The notes below the pieces were generated by a model that saw only the letters and a list, made by a program, of their open reading frames with translations, ran no database searches and had not been told where the DNA came from. The position numbers and the translations under genes were made by a program. A DNA stretch of 64,000 nucleotides from a virus. Positions 40,584 through 48,706 of the stretch are shown piece by piece. How positions within the stretch are numbered: the stretch's first letter is position 1; each line of letters begins with the position of its first letter. Where the stretch lies: positions 1 through 64,000 of IMG/VR virus record IMGVR_UViG_3300010885_015027, one strand, 5' to 3'.

Positions 40584-42298
40584 TCCACAGTTATTTTTGT
40601 GAAACCAGCGACTTTCGTGAATCTCAATATTCTGTCAAACTTATCTGTTATGTCCATTTTATGAGAAATAACGAAAGTGTTGGTTTCATCTTTACTAGAT
40701 GTCAAGATTTTCAAGAATTCGTCTATTCCCAATGAATCCAGTGATGAATCAAGAATCTCATCCAGGAGCAACAGATTAGTATTTGCTGCATTCTTCATCT
40801 TAGAAATTTCTCTCCAAGTAAACAGGATTGCAAGATCAATTCTCAGCTTCTCCCCTTCAGAAAATGAATGATACGTGAACGATTCCTTAGTTTTATTCTT
40901 AATCACTTCATCGAAATTTTCATCTAATGTGAAACTAACATAGAATTCCATTAATTGTAGATACTTGTTGATAATCTTATTCATTACAGGAAGATAATGG
41001 CGAATAATCTTAGTCTTGATTCCATCATCTTTCAATAGAATTGAAGCTATGGACTGTAGATGTTGTTTAGACAAACAAACATTGCGCTCTTCAGTTAGAT
41101 TATCTAGTTCCTTCTTGATTAGAGAAGAATCTTCTTGAATCTTTCGCAAATCTTCTTGTTTCTTATTATGAAGATCTTTTATTTGCTTTGATAATTTTTT
41201 AATATATGCGTTGATAGAAGTCGTCTCGAATTCTTTCTGGGCAATTTCAATTTTTCTTGTTTTAACAACTTCTAGACTTTCATTAATAACATCTATTTCC
41301 CTAGAGATAATAGACATTTCAGTAGTACAAGAATCTAATGTTTTGGTATACTTTAATAGATCTGTATTATGATTCTGAAGACTTTCTTGTTTAAAAGATT
41401 CTGGGATAGATTGTGTACACGTTGGACAATTATCATTAAGGTTAAAGAACCGAATCTCTTTATTCAAGTTCTTCATCTTTTCTTTAAATGTTGCCGAGTA
41501 TTGTGATAATTGTGATATCTTCTCAGTAAGTTTAGATAATTTAGAATCATTAATAATGATCTCTTGTATCTGATTCTGTAGGTCTTTAATCGATTCTTCT
41601 TTTGAAGATAATTGTAAGGTATTCCGTTGTATTTCTTTTTCGATTTCTAAGATTTGATTATCTAGATTTGACGAAGAATCTGTTAACAGATTCGTGTGAA
41701 TCTTAATCTTCTCTTTTGTGAGATCTAAACGATATGATGCGTGTGTCAGATCTTCTTTTGTTTTCGATATCTTTGACTTGAGAATAACATTCATCTTAGA
41801 GAAAATATCAATGTCCAAAAGATTCTCTACAATATTCCTTCTGTCGAATGGTGATAACTTCATGAACGGCATGTAAGTTGAACTTCCAATAACAATAATT
41901 TGTGTGAATGTTTTGTAATTCATCTTCAAGATATTTGTTTCAAGGAACTCTTGATAGTCTTTAGACATAGCATCTTGATTTAATAATTTCTTATTCTCAA
42001 AGATCTCAAAGATATTCGGTTTCATACCACGTCTGACTAGATATGAATCCGAATTGATTGTGAAAGTAATCTCAATTAAAAGATCAGAATTATTAGTTGA
42101 GTTAATGAGCTGCGGTTTATTAATTTTTCTGAACGGTTTACCATAGAGAACAAATGTCAGGGCATCAAGGATAGAACTTTTACCTTCCCCATTTTTTCCA
42201 ATGCAGATATTAGTTTTAGAAGAATTCAAAACAACTTCGTTGAATGTATTACCAGTAGATAAGATATTCTTGTATTTAATTTTTTCAAAGACGATCAT
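40580..42298 (-). CDS. 46: Recombination nuclease subunit gp46 (SbcC/Rad50-like)
   Basis: A 572-residue SMC-like ATPase. Walker A IGKNGEGKSSILDAL (about 35), long coiled coil, a zinc hook CPTC (about 295), ABC signature FSEGEKLRIDLA and Walker B LLLLDEILDSSLD near the C-terminus. With gp47 it resects DNA ends for recombination-dependent replication. Its start overlaps the stop of gene 47. Confidence 0.96.
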   Translation of the reverse strand: MIVFEKIKYKNILSTGNTFNEVVLNSSKTNICIGKNGEGKSSILDALTFVLYGKPFRKINKPQLINSTNNSDLLIEITFTINSDSYLVRRGMKPNIFEIFENKKLLNQDAMSKDYQEFLETNILKMNYKTFTQIIVIGSSTYMPFMKLSPFDRRNIVENLLDIDIFSKMNVILKSKISKTKEDLTHASYRLDLTKEKIKIHTNLLTDSSSNLDNQILEIEKEIQRNTLQLSSKEESIKDLQNQIQEIIINDSKLSKLTEKISQLSQYSATFKEKMKNLNKEIRFFNLNDNCPTCTQSIPESFKQESLQNHNTDLLKYTKTLDSCTTEMSIISREIDVINESLEVVKTRKIEIAQKEFETTSINAYIKKLSKQIKDLHNKKQEDLRKIQEDSSLIKKELDNLTEERNVCLSKQHLQSIASILLKDDGIKTKIIRHYLPVMNKIINKYLQLMEFYVSFTLDENFDEVIKNKTKESFTYHSFSEGEKLRIDLAILFTWREISKMKNAANTNLLLLDEILDSSLDSLGIDEFLKILTSSKDETNTFVISHKMDITDKFDRILRFTKVAGFTKITVD

Positions 42299-43353
42299 GA
42301 TTTAACAGCCTCGATATATAGATCTGATAAGAGTATCTCTAGCTCTTTAATTTTATCTTCATCTGGAATCAAATCTGTGTAATCAGATATAGAATTCTTC
42401 AATAGAGTTAATGTATCTTCAGATAAATCTGCAACTTCTTCAGAAGATTCAATTTCTAGATATTGTTCTGCATAGATAACTGATTGTGGATTAGATTCTG
42501 TTAATCTATCACAATATCTATCGAAAAATAATGGATTCGTTTTCGATTTAATCAAGACTTTTACGAATGTCTTTTCATATGACTTATAGCGAGTATCAGA
42601 GTACAGAACATCTTGAAGCTTCTGCGCAGAAGAATCATCATAATATAATTTATAGAATAATTTATAAGGGTTCTCAATAAAAGTCAACTCAGTTGTTTCT
42701 GTATCTAAGATATGAAATCCTTTCACATCATCAACATCATTGAACATTAAATCCCAAGGACACCCTAGATAATAGATATTAGAAGAATTGTTTTTTGCAT
42801 GAAAGTGACCAGATAAGACTAGATCATAATTATAGAAGATATCTGAAGAGAGACCATGATCGCAGACAGCTCCCTTGAACATGGTGTATCCTTTAACTTC
42901 AAGATGACCAAGAAGGATATTTGCTTTCGATTTAGATATCGTCTCTAGAACTTCTTTCTGTCTATCTTCTGTAATCCATGGAACATAGATTAGATTATCT
43001 TCTTCATAAACATCGTCGAAAATTCGAATATTGTCATAATCACTTAATAGAAGATCAGGGGAATTAATGTCATTTGTATTCTTGAAATAAGTATCATGAT
43101 TGCCTATGATAATATCCATAGTCGCAACTTCTGCAATTCTATCGAAGAATGAAGACCTGGCCCAAGTCAAGGTGTTGAAGTTTACGAATTTCCTGCGATC
43201 AAACGTGTCACCAAGATGGATAATCTTGTCAATTCCTTTTTGTTTCAATGTTGGAAAGAAAATATTATCTAAGAAGCGATCGAAATATTCGTAGAACAGA
43301 GGCGAATCATTTTTAATACCAAAATGTGTGTCCGTGATCAAAGCTACTAACAT
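42295..43353 (-). CDS. 47: Recombination nuclease subunit gp47 (SbcD/Mre11-like)
   Basis: A 352-residue metallo-nuclease with TDTHFGIKN (about 7), HLGDTFDRR (about 46), IIGNHDTYF (about 83), LLGHLEVKG and SGHFHAKN motifs. It forms the complex with gp46. The start is one base after the stop of gene 55; T4 has the same 55-47-46 neighbourhood. Confidence 0.96.
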   Translation of the reverse strand: MLVALITDTHFGIKNDSPLFYEYFDRFLDNIFFPTLKQKGIDKIIHLGDTFDRRKFVNFNTLTWARSSFFDRIAEVATMDIIIGNHDTYFKNTNDINSPDLLLSDYDNIRIFDDVYEEDNLIYVPWITEDRQKEVLETISKSKANILLGHLEVKGYTMFKGAVCDHGLSSDIFYNYDLVLSGHFHAKNNSSNIYYLGCPWDLMFNDVDDVKGFHILDTETTELTFIENPYKLFYKLYYDDSSAQKLQDVLYSDTRYKSYEKTFVKVLIKSKTNPLFFDRYCDRLTESNPQSVIYAEQYLEIESSEEVADLSEDTLTLLKNSISDYTDLIPDEDKIKELEILLSDLYIEAVKS

Positions 43354-43890
43354 TTATTCCATGAACTCCTCTAACTTTGTTAGATTCTGAATCACTTCTT
43401 TGATTTTCTTTCTTCTTAATTGCCTTTCTTCATATTTCTGGATAATATGATGAGTATTCTCATTTAAAACTGATTTATTGAGATTAACGAATTTCTTTGA
43501 TTCCATCTTATGATCTGTGAACAGAGGAGAAGCTTCTAAAGACTTAAATTTAACGTATGTCTCAGTGGACTCCTGTTCAATTCTTCGTAAGAAGGCATAC
43601 CAAATAATCTTAGAGAAATATCCGAATGGATTCTTTGAAAGCTTCTCATTAAAGTTATGAAGATAAAGAAGGCAATTCTGAATTGCGTCACCTATCATAT
43701 CTTCTTTAAAAGTGTATCCAGAAAAATTCGGTCTCTTTGCAATATTCTCTGTTATCTTAAGAAGACACTCACCAATGTATTCAGGAACTCGTGGTTTTGG
43801 TGATTCTGATCTTAGAGCTTCAGCAATTTCAATTTTATAAGATATAAGTGCTTCTAAAAATTCTATATTATTTACATAATCTCGTGACAT
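43354..43890 (-). CDS. 55: Late sigma factor gp55
   Basis: A 178-residue divergent sigma-70-type protein recognising TATAAATA late promoters. Core region 2 segment DMIGDAIQNCLLYLHNFNEKLSKNPFGYFSKIIWYAFLRRIEQ matches T4 gp55, and the C-terminus ends in a hydrophobic/acidic clamp-binding-like tail (TKLEEFME). ATG 43890 is preferred over an ATG 18 nt upstream because GGAG lies 8 nt before it. Confidence 0.92.
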   Translation of the reverse strand: MSRDYVNNIEFLEALISYKIEIAEALRSESPKPRVPEYIGECLLKITENIAKRPNFSGYTFKEDMIGDAIQNCLLYLHNFNEKLSKNPFGYFSKIIWYAFLRRIEQESTETYVKFKSLEASPLFTDHKMESKKFVNLNKSVLNENTHHIIQKYEERQLRRKKIKEVIQNLTKLEEFME

Positions 43891-43916
43891 TATATGATTC
43901 TCCAGCACATACAGTA

Positions 43917-43924
43917 TATTTATA
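43917..43924 (-). promoter_or_regulatory. T4-type late promoter upstream of gene 55
   Basis: TATAAATA on the minus strand, about 27 nt before the gp55 start; would allow gp55 to sustain its own synthesis. Confidence 0.6.
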
Positions 43925-43972
43925 TTATAGCTGTTTTACGCAAAAATGTCAAGATCGTGTTTTCATATTTCT

Positions 43973-44491
43973 CTACACCGCAATGTTATTTTTGAATATA
44001 ATGTATTTACTATTATCTCTGATAGATGTCTTGTCAAATTGTCCGCTTTTACCATCTATATAGAAACCACTAGGATCGAGTATCTCATTTCTCAAGATCT
44101 CCACCCAACTGTGTGGAATTAATTTGAATTCATTCTCTAATCCATTATCTTGAACCCATAGCTTAATTGATTCCACGGAATCAGGATCGAACCCAGAATC
44201 TATCATTTTTCTTCTGTCAGAATTAGTTAATGCGTCTGGGGTATATTCTGGCGAGTCAGATAGAAACCAACCATTTTGTTTAAATCCATTCTTATCAATA
44301 TATCCAGTTTTGACTATCTCATTATTCATCTTCTTTCTATAGAGAAATTCGGAAAGATCTTTACTGGCTATTCCACAACCACCTCGTATAAAATAATCCT
44401 TGAGATAATCCTCATGCTCATTCCAAAAATCAATTAGATTCTTATTAAATGCAGTATTTTCTTTGAGGAATTGTTTGAAAGATTTAGGCAT
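43973..44491 (-). CDS. Putative internal-head protein with Cys-His-Asp (transglutaminase-like) arrangement
   Basis: A 172-residue protein opening MPKSFKQFLKEN, the capsid-targeting-like peptide shared by its neighbours, with an L-x-E prohead-protease-type site. The rest shows GGCGIASKDLSEFLYR (Cys about 39), PHSWVEI (His about 130) and LDPSGFY (Asp about 142). That order and spacing recall transglutaminase/cysteine-protease-like folds. If right, an enzyme may be packaged in the head and injected. The assignment is tentative. Confidence 0.6.
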   Translation of the reverse strand: MPKSFKQFLKENTAFNKNLIDFWNEHEDYLKDYFIRGGCGIASKDLSEFLYRKKMNNEIVKTGYIDKNGFKQNGWFLSDSPEYTPDALTNSDRRKMIDSGFDPDSVESIKLWVQDNGLENEFKLIPHSWVEILRNEILDPSGFYIDGKSGQFDKTSIRDNSKYIIFKNNIAV

Positions 44492-44499
44492 ATAAATAT

Positions 44500-44871
44500 T
44501 CAGTTTTTCACAAAAGTAGAAAAGAGATTAATCAATAGTGTTAAGAAAGATAAGCCACCGATGATCATCCACTTAGATTTTTCTAATTCAGTTATTCGTG
44601 TTTCAATTGTCGTCTTTTCGGATTGCATCTTAATTTTTACTTCATCAATTTCTTCCCAAACATATCTAAAATTCGTTTCCGAATCTGTGATTTTTTGTTG
44701 ATGTTGTGATGTGATTAATGTGATATTGTTTATAAGTTCTTGGATCTTATCGTTTGTGGTGTCTAATTTATCGACTAATTTCTGAAATTGTTGAATATCT
44801 TTCTTTATTAATTCAACTTGAACTTTAATTTCTTGGATATCTTTTTCCATTTGTTCTAGACCTATATTCAT
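44500..44871 (-). CDS. Tail-anchored coiled-coil membrane protein
   Basis: A 123-residue protein (start MNIGLEQMEKDIQ at 44871; the longer frame overlaps the 44879 gene). A long heptad coiled coil is followed by a single C-terminal transmembrane helix (WMIIGGLSFLTLLINLF) and a short tail, as in haemolysin XhlA-type phage proteins. Possible lysis or membrane association; function unproven. Confidence 0.75.
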   Translation of the reverse strand: MNIGLEQMEKDIQEIKVQVELIKKDIQQFQKLVDKLDTTNDKIQELINNITLITSQHQQKITDSETNFRYVWEEIDEVKIKMQSEKTTIETRITELEKSKWMIIGGLSFLTLLINLFSTFVKN

Positions 44872-44878
44872 TATACAC

Positions 44879-45877
44879 CTACTTCGAAAATGCAAGTTTT
44901 CTTTTGAAGATTTTAAATGTTAGAGGTTTTGCGTAAGTGGCAATATTTGCTGTTGAATTCGCAGGGATATCTTCTGTTCGTACTGTCTTCTGATATTTTT
45001 CAATATCTTTTAACAGTTTTTCTATACTATCACCATTTCTAATTAATTTATATTTAATATCTTTCTTATCTGATTTTCCCAAAAGATCATAGTTGAAATA
45101 TTTAACATCATCTAATGATATAGAGTGGTTGAAAATTTTGTATATATCTAGAGACTTTGTCCTAATATAATTCTTAATATTGTCTACACCTTTCACAATT
45201 AAATCTTTATCAGTTAATGTAGTACATTGAATATTTAGCACTGCATGACCGTCTAATGAAAATTTTATATAGCCATCATCATAAGCTGCAAATTTCCCTC
45301 CACTTGTTTTTGAATATTTGTTATAGAGGGAATCATGATTATACCACTCACCATATGCTATTCTCATAGTTTCATCTGGGAGCAACAAAGCACCGTTCGG
45401 TTTAATCCATCCCCAAAATTTATACCAATCACTCATTTCAAATCGTTCTCTAAGTGGTTCGACTTCTTCATGAGACAGAATTAGATTAAAATTTGGTGGG
45501 AACAACAGAGGTAGGATATTTTCATTTGCTTCGGCATTATATGAAATTGTTATGTGTGGTTTGTAAGTATCATAGTCATAAGAAGCACCAGCATCTAATG
45601 CTGATTTATGTATTTCTTCTAATTCGTCTGAAGTCACTTCTAGAACTAAAGCACGACCATAAGTTGCAATAGAAAACTCTTTATAATCTAATATAATATT
45701 AGTCTTGTTTGATGGTAATATTTCTCGTTTAGGATCAACTTTGGAATAAGTAGTTGTTATGTGTAAATCTTTTGTATCTATCGGTTCGATAATTTCAGAA
45801 TCAATTATCCATTCAGCCACCATCTCTGCCGATGCCTGAGTTAATTTGAAACTGCCATAAACGCCTTCTAGTATCAT
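44879..45877 (-). CDS. acb1: Acb1-like anti-CBASS 2H phosphoesterase fused to a GWI domain
   Basis: A 332-residue protein. Residues 1-150 form a 2H phosphoesterase with H39-x-T41 (DLHITTTYSK) and H108-x-T110 (SYDYDTYKPHITISY), the same framing residues as T4 Acb1, which degrades cyclic oligonucleotides to defeat CBASS. From about 155 a second domain begins (SDWYKFWGWIKPNGALLLPD). The W-G-W-I-x-P-x-G pattern recurs twice in the 50742-54707 protein. T4 Acb1 lacks such an extension. No targeting peptide at the N-terminus. Confidence 0.78.
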   Translation of the reverse strand: MILEGVYGSFKLTQASAEMVAEWIIDSEIIEPIDTKDLHITTTYSKVDPKREILPSNKTNIILDYKEFSIATYGRALVLEVTSDELEEIHKSALDAGASYDYDTYKPHITISYNAEANENILPLLFPPNFNLILSHEEVEPLRERFEMSDWYKFWGWIKPNGALLLPDETMRIAYGEWYNHDSLYNKYSKTSGGKFAAYDDGYIKFSLDGHAVLNIQCTTLTDKDLIVKGVDNIKNYIRTKSLDIYKIFNHSISLDDVKYFNYDLLGKSDKKDIKYKLIRNGDSIEKLLKDIEKYQKTVRTEDIPANSTANIATYAKPLTFKIFKRKLAFSK

Positions 45878-46263
45878 TACATTTCCTTTAATTTTTCTAA
45901 TAAATTGTTATCTATCGATATTGATGATGGTGTTATTGTTCTACCATTTATTCCTATTATTTCATGTGGCATCAATGATAGATATAATAATATAGTTGCT
46001 AATGCATTCCACGAAGAATCGGAAAATTCGGTGAATAGAATCTTGGAAGTCGCTTCTCCAGGAAAAACATTATGGATGCATATTATATGATTTATCAGAA
46101 TACGAATATTAATTTTCTTGTTATTTAAGTATTTATATAACAGTGTCTTTAGGTATTTGATTCTAAGATAATCTTCTTCGAATTCTAAAAACGAAGCGCA
46201 GCCAGGATTTCGGTAAACACTGGCTGCGTATAATTTAACATTATCTTTTGTAAGATTGATCAT
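45877..46263 (-). CDS. Conserved T4-like phage hypothetical
   Basis: A 128-residue protein: YAASVYRNPGCASFLEFEEDYLRIKYLKTLLYKYL then RILINHIICIHNVFPGEATSKILF and a C-terminal YLSLMPHEI. I recognise this arrangement (FEED-x-x-RIKY...LNHI...N-V-F) from a small protein conserved across T4-like marine phages near the head-internal genes. Function unknown. It overlaps the Acb1-like gene by one base. Confidence 0.8.
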   Translation of the reverse strand: MINLTKDNVKLYAASVYRNPGCASFLEFEEDYLRIKYLKTLLYKYLNNKKINIRILINHIICIHNVFPGEATSKILFTEFSDSSWNALATILLYLSLMPHEIIGINGRTITPSSISIDNNLLEKLKEM

Positions 46264-46294
46264 TATTAGAGACTAGGATTGTTAATGACTATCA

Positions 46295-47491
46295 TTACGA
46301 TTTCTCTAAAGATTTAAACATATCATCATATCTATCTTTATAATACGATGTTCGATTAATCATTTGTTCTCCTGCCGGAAATCTTGATTTGATGATTTCT
46401 GTAGCATAATAGAATGCAGCGAAACCATATTGTGCAATTATTGGTTCTGCTTCAGGAAAAGGTTCTTGTGATATATATTGAATATAAGTTATGATATAAG
46501 CAATGTCATTGGATTTAACTAGTTCTGATTCAACGGTCTTTCTATATTGCGCAGAGAGAAAATAAGGTTTAATAAAATTGATAATTCTTATTGATGGATC
46601 GGAGTGCTCGTCACTTAAGACATATACAATCAATCTGTCAATATTTGAAAGCATAAAATCGACACCATCTTTAAATACAATTCCATCTGGTAGCAATAGT
46701 TGATATGTAAGTATGTTTTCGATTCTTGTATCTACAGACATCGAATTCGTTAGTAAAAACTTTTGTAAAGTTTTATGTAATGAGATATCATCGTTATATT
46801 CTCGTTCAGTAATAGGGTTCCTTTGCCTTCGCATAATAAATTTGAGGAATAATCGATCAGGAGATGAATCTTTAATCGCTTTAATTTTGTCTATGAACGG
46901 TTTATAACTTCGAATAATATCATCAAATTTCAGTTTAGTTTGAATTCCAAATTCGTATTCTGTTATTTGTTTATCTTTCTTATCAAAAAAATTAAGTAAG
47001 TCGTCCATATCACCAGGGGAAGTTGGTATTGTTATTGCCCATTTTTCTTTCTTATCATTTAAACAAAAAATTAGATTAATACCACCAGAATAAAAATATT
47101 GATTAAAATAATCGTGTTCTCTTTTTGAGACACACCAGTCCGTCCCAGTTCCATGATAACAACTAGATTCTTTATCTAGAGGAATTATAATATTCCAACC
47201 AGCAGATCTTTGTTCGGGTGTTGTTATATCAATCGATTTACCAGAATCTTTTTTTACGGAAGATTTAGTAACTTCGACCTGTTTTTTATCCACAAATTCT
47301 TTAAAATTAGAGAATGGTTTCTTGGCCCAAAAATCAATATTCTTCTCTTCACCAGCTAATTTTTGTTTGTTAGAGAGTTCCTTGAACTTCTTAATATAAT
47401 CATCAACTTGAGCCTTGTCGATTCCAGAAGCAACGAATTTCAAGGCTGTTGTTTTGTAATCTTCATCGATAAAGGATTTAAATGATAGCAT
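46295..47491 (-). CDS. Putative internal-head protein, paralog A
   Basis: A 398-residue protein with the targeting-like start MLSFKSFIDED. Residues 1-80 are helical; about 95-165 hold TPEQRSAGWNIIIPLDKESSCYHGTGTDWCVSKREHDYFNQYFYSGG, a W-C...Y-F-x-x-Y-F module seen in phage proteins of unknown role. A helical C-terminal domain follows. The first 215 residues closely match the gene downstream on the map (47478-48671), so these arose by duplication. Confidence 0.75.
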   Translation of the reverse strand: MLSFKSFIDEDYKTTALKFVASGIDKAQVDDYIKKFKELSNKQKLAGEEKNIDFWAKKPFSNFKEFVDKKQVEVTKSSVKKDSGKSIDITTPEQRSAGWNIIIPLDKESSCYHGTGTDWCVSKREHDYFNQYFYSGGINLIFCLNDKKEKWAITIPTSPGDMDDLLNFFDKKDKQITEYEFGIQTKLKFDDIIRSYKPFIDKIKAIKDSSPDRLFLKFIMRRQRNPITEREYNDDISLHKTLQKFLLTNSMSVDTRIENILTYQLLLPDGIVFKDGVDFMLSNIDRLIVYVLSDEHSDPSIRIINFIKPYFLSAQYRKTVESELVKSNDIAYIITYIQYISQEPFPEAEPIIAQYGFAAFYYATEIIKSRFPAGEQMINRTSYYKDRYDDMFKSLEKS

Positions 47492-48671
47492 TGTATTTCT
47501 CCAAAATTTCGTTGCCAGTTACCCTAGTATTCCCCGAGACCTCAGTATTCCCCGAGACCAATGCGTTGCCAGAGACCCGAGCGTTCCCAGAGACTTTAGA
47601 GTTCCCAGAGACTTTAGAGTTCCCAGAGACTCGAGCGTACCCAAAGACCTGAGCGTACCCAAAGACCTGAGCGTCATCAAGGACTATAGTGTATCCAAAG
47701 ACCTTAGCCTTCCCAAAGACCTGAGATCTCCCAGCGACCCCAGCGGATCCAGAGACCTCTGCGTTCCCAGAGACCTCTGCGAGCCCATAGATCTCTGCGA
47801 ACCCAAATACCTGAGAACTCCCAGAGACCAATGAATTCCCAGAGACCCGAGGGTTCCCATAGACCTCAGCTTTCCCAGATACAATAGCGTAAGGACCAAC
47901 GTAAGCAGTATCAGAAACCTTAGCAGTATTCTCGACCCAGCCTCCTCCGTTGGGATGACGGTGCCAAGTCTCAAGAGTAGCGTCAGGAAACTTAGTTTTC
48001 AACTCTTCTAACTTCGCAAGATTTATCTTGTTAAATTTAAGCGTTTTAATTTTGTCTATGTACGGTTTATAACTTCTAAAAATATCAGCGAATTCCAGCT
48101 CAGTTTGTTTTTCGAATTCTAATTCTGATATTTGTTTATCATTAATATCATAAAAAATAATTGTTTTTTCGTTAGATTGTATTTCTATTGCCCATTTTTC
48201 TTTCTTTTTCTTGTCATTCAAACAAAAAATTAAATTAGAATTATACTCATAAAAATATTGATTAAAGTAATCATATTTTCTTTTAGCAACACACCAATCT
48301 GACATACAGTCTAAGTTTCCATAATAAACACTTGCTTTTTTATCTAGTGGAATTATAATATTCCAACCAGCAGATCTTTGTTCGGGTGTTGTTATATTAA
48401 ATGAAGTACCTTGATCTTTCTTCTCAACTTTCTTGTTCGCAACAACAGCAACTTCTTTTTCTTTTGTATCTACGAATTCTTCAAATTCAGAGAACGTCTT
48501 CTTAGCCCAAAAATCAATATTCTTCTCTTCACCAGCTAGTTTTTGTTTGTTAGAAAGTTCCTTGAACTTCTTAATATAATCATCAACTTGGCCTTTATCA
48601 ATACCAGAAGCAACGAATTTCAAGGCTGTTGTTTTATAATCTTCATCGATAAAGGATTTAAATGATAGCAT
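47478..48671 (-). CDS. Putative internal-head protein paralog B fused to a beta-helix domain
   Basis: A 397-residue chimera. Residues 1-215 copy paralog A, including MLSFKSFIDEDYKTTALKF and the W-C...Y-F module. At about residue 220 the sequence switches to LEELKTKFPDATLETW, GGGWVENTAKVSDTAYVGP and about 23 hexapeptides, i.e. a complete beta-helix family unit including its head. This replaces the helical C-terminus of paralog A. It overlaps the 46295 gene by 14 bp. Confidence 0.85.
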   Translation of the reverse strand: MLSFKSFIDEDYKTTALKFVASGIDKGQVDDYIKKFKELSNKQKLAGEEKNIDFWAKKTFSEFEEFVDTKEKEVAVVANKKVEKKDQGTSFNITTPEQRSAGWNIIIPLDKKASVYYGNLDCMSDWCVAKRKYDYFNQYFYEYNSNLIFCLNDKKKKEKWAIEIQSNEKTIIFYDINDKQISELEFEKQTELEFADIFRSYKPYIDKIKTLKFNKINLAKLEELKTKFPDATLETWHRHPNGGGWVENTAKVSDTAYVGPYAIVSGKAEVYGNPRVSGNSLVSGSSQVFGFAEIYGLAEVSGNAEVSGSAGVAGRSQVFGKAKVFGYTIVLDDAQVFGYAQVFGYARVSGNSKVSGNSKVSGNARVSGNALVSGNTEVSGNTRVTGNEILEKYNAII

Positions 48672-48706
48672 TATTGATTTTTCTCCATTTATATTTTCCG
48701 GACAGA

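Noticed and set aside
45905-46137. Plus-strand ORF and TATAAATA-like box within the 45877-46263 gene
   Set aside because: Opposite to a well-supported gene; the box on the minus strand lies about 250 nt from the next start and inside coding sequence.
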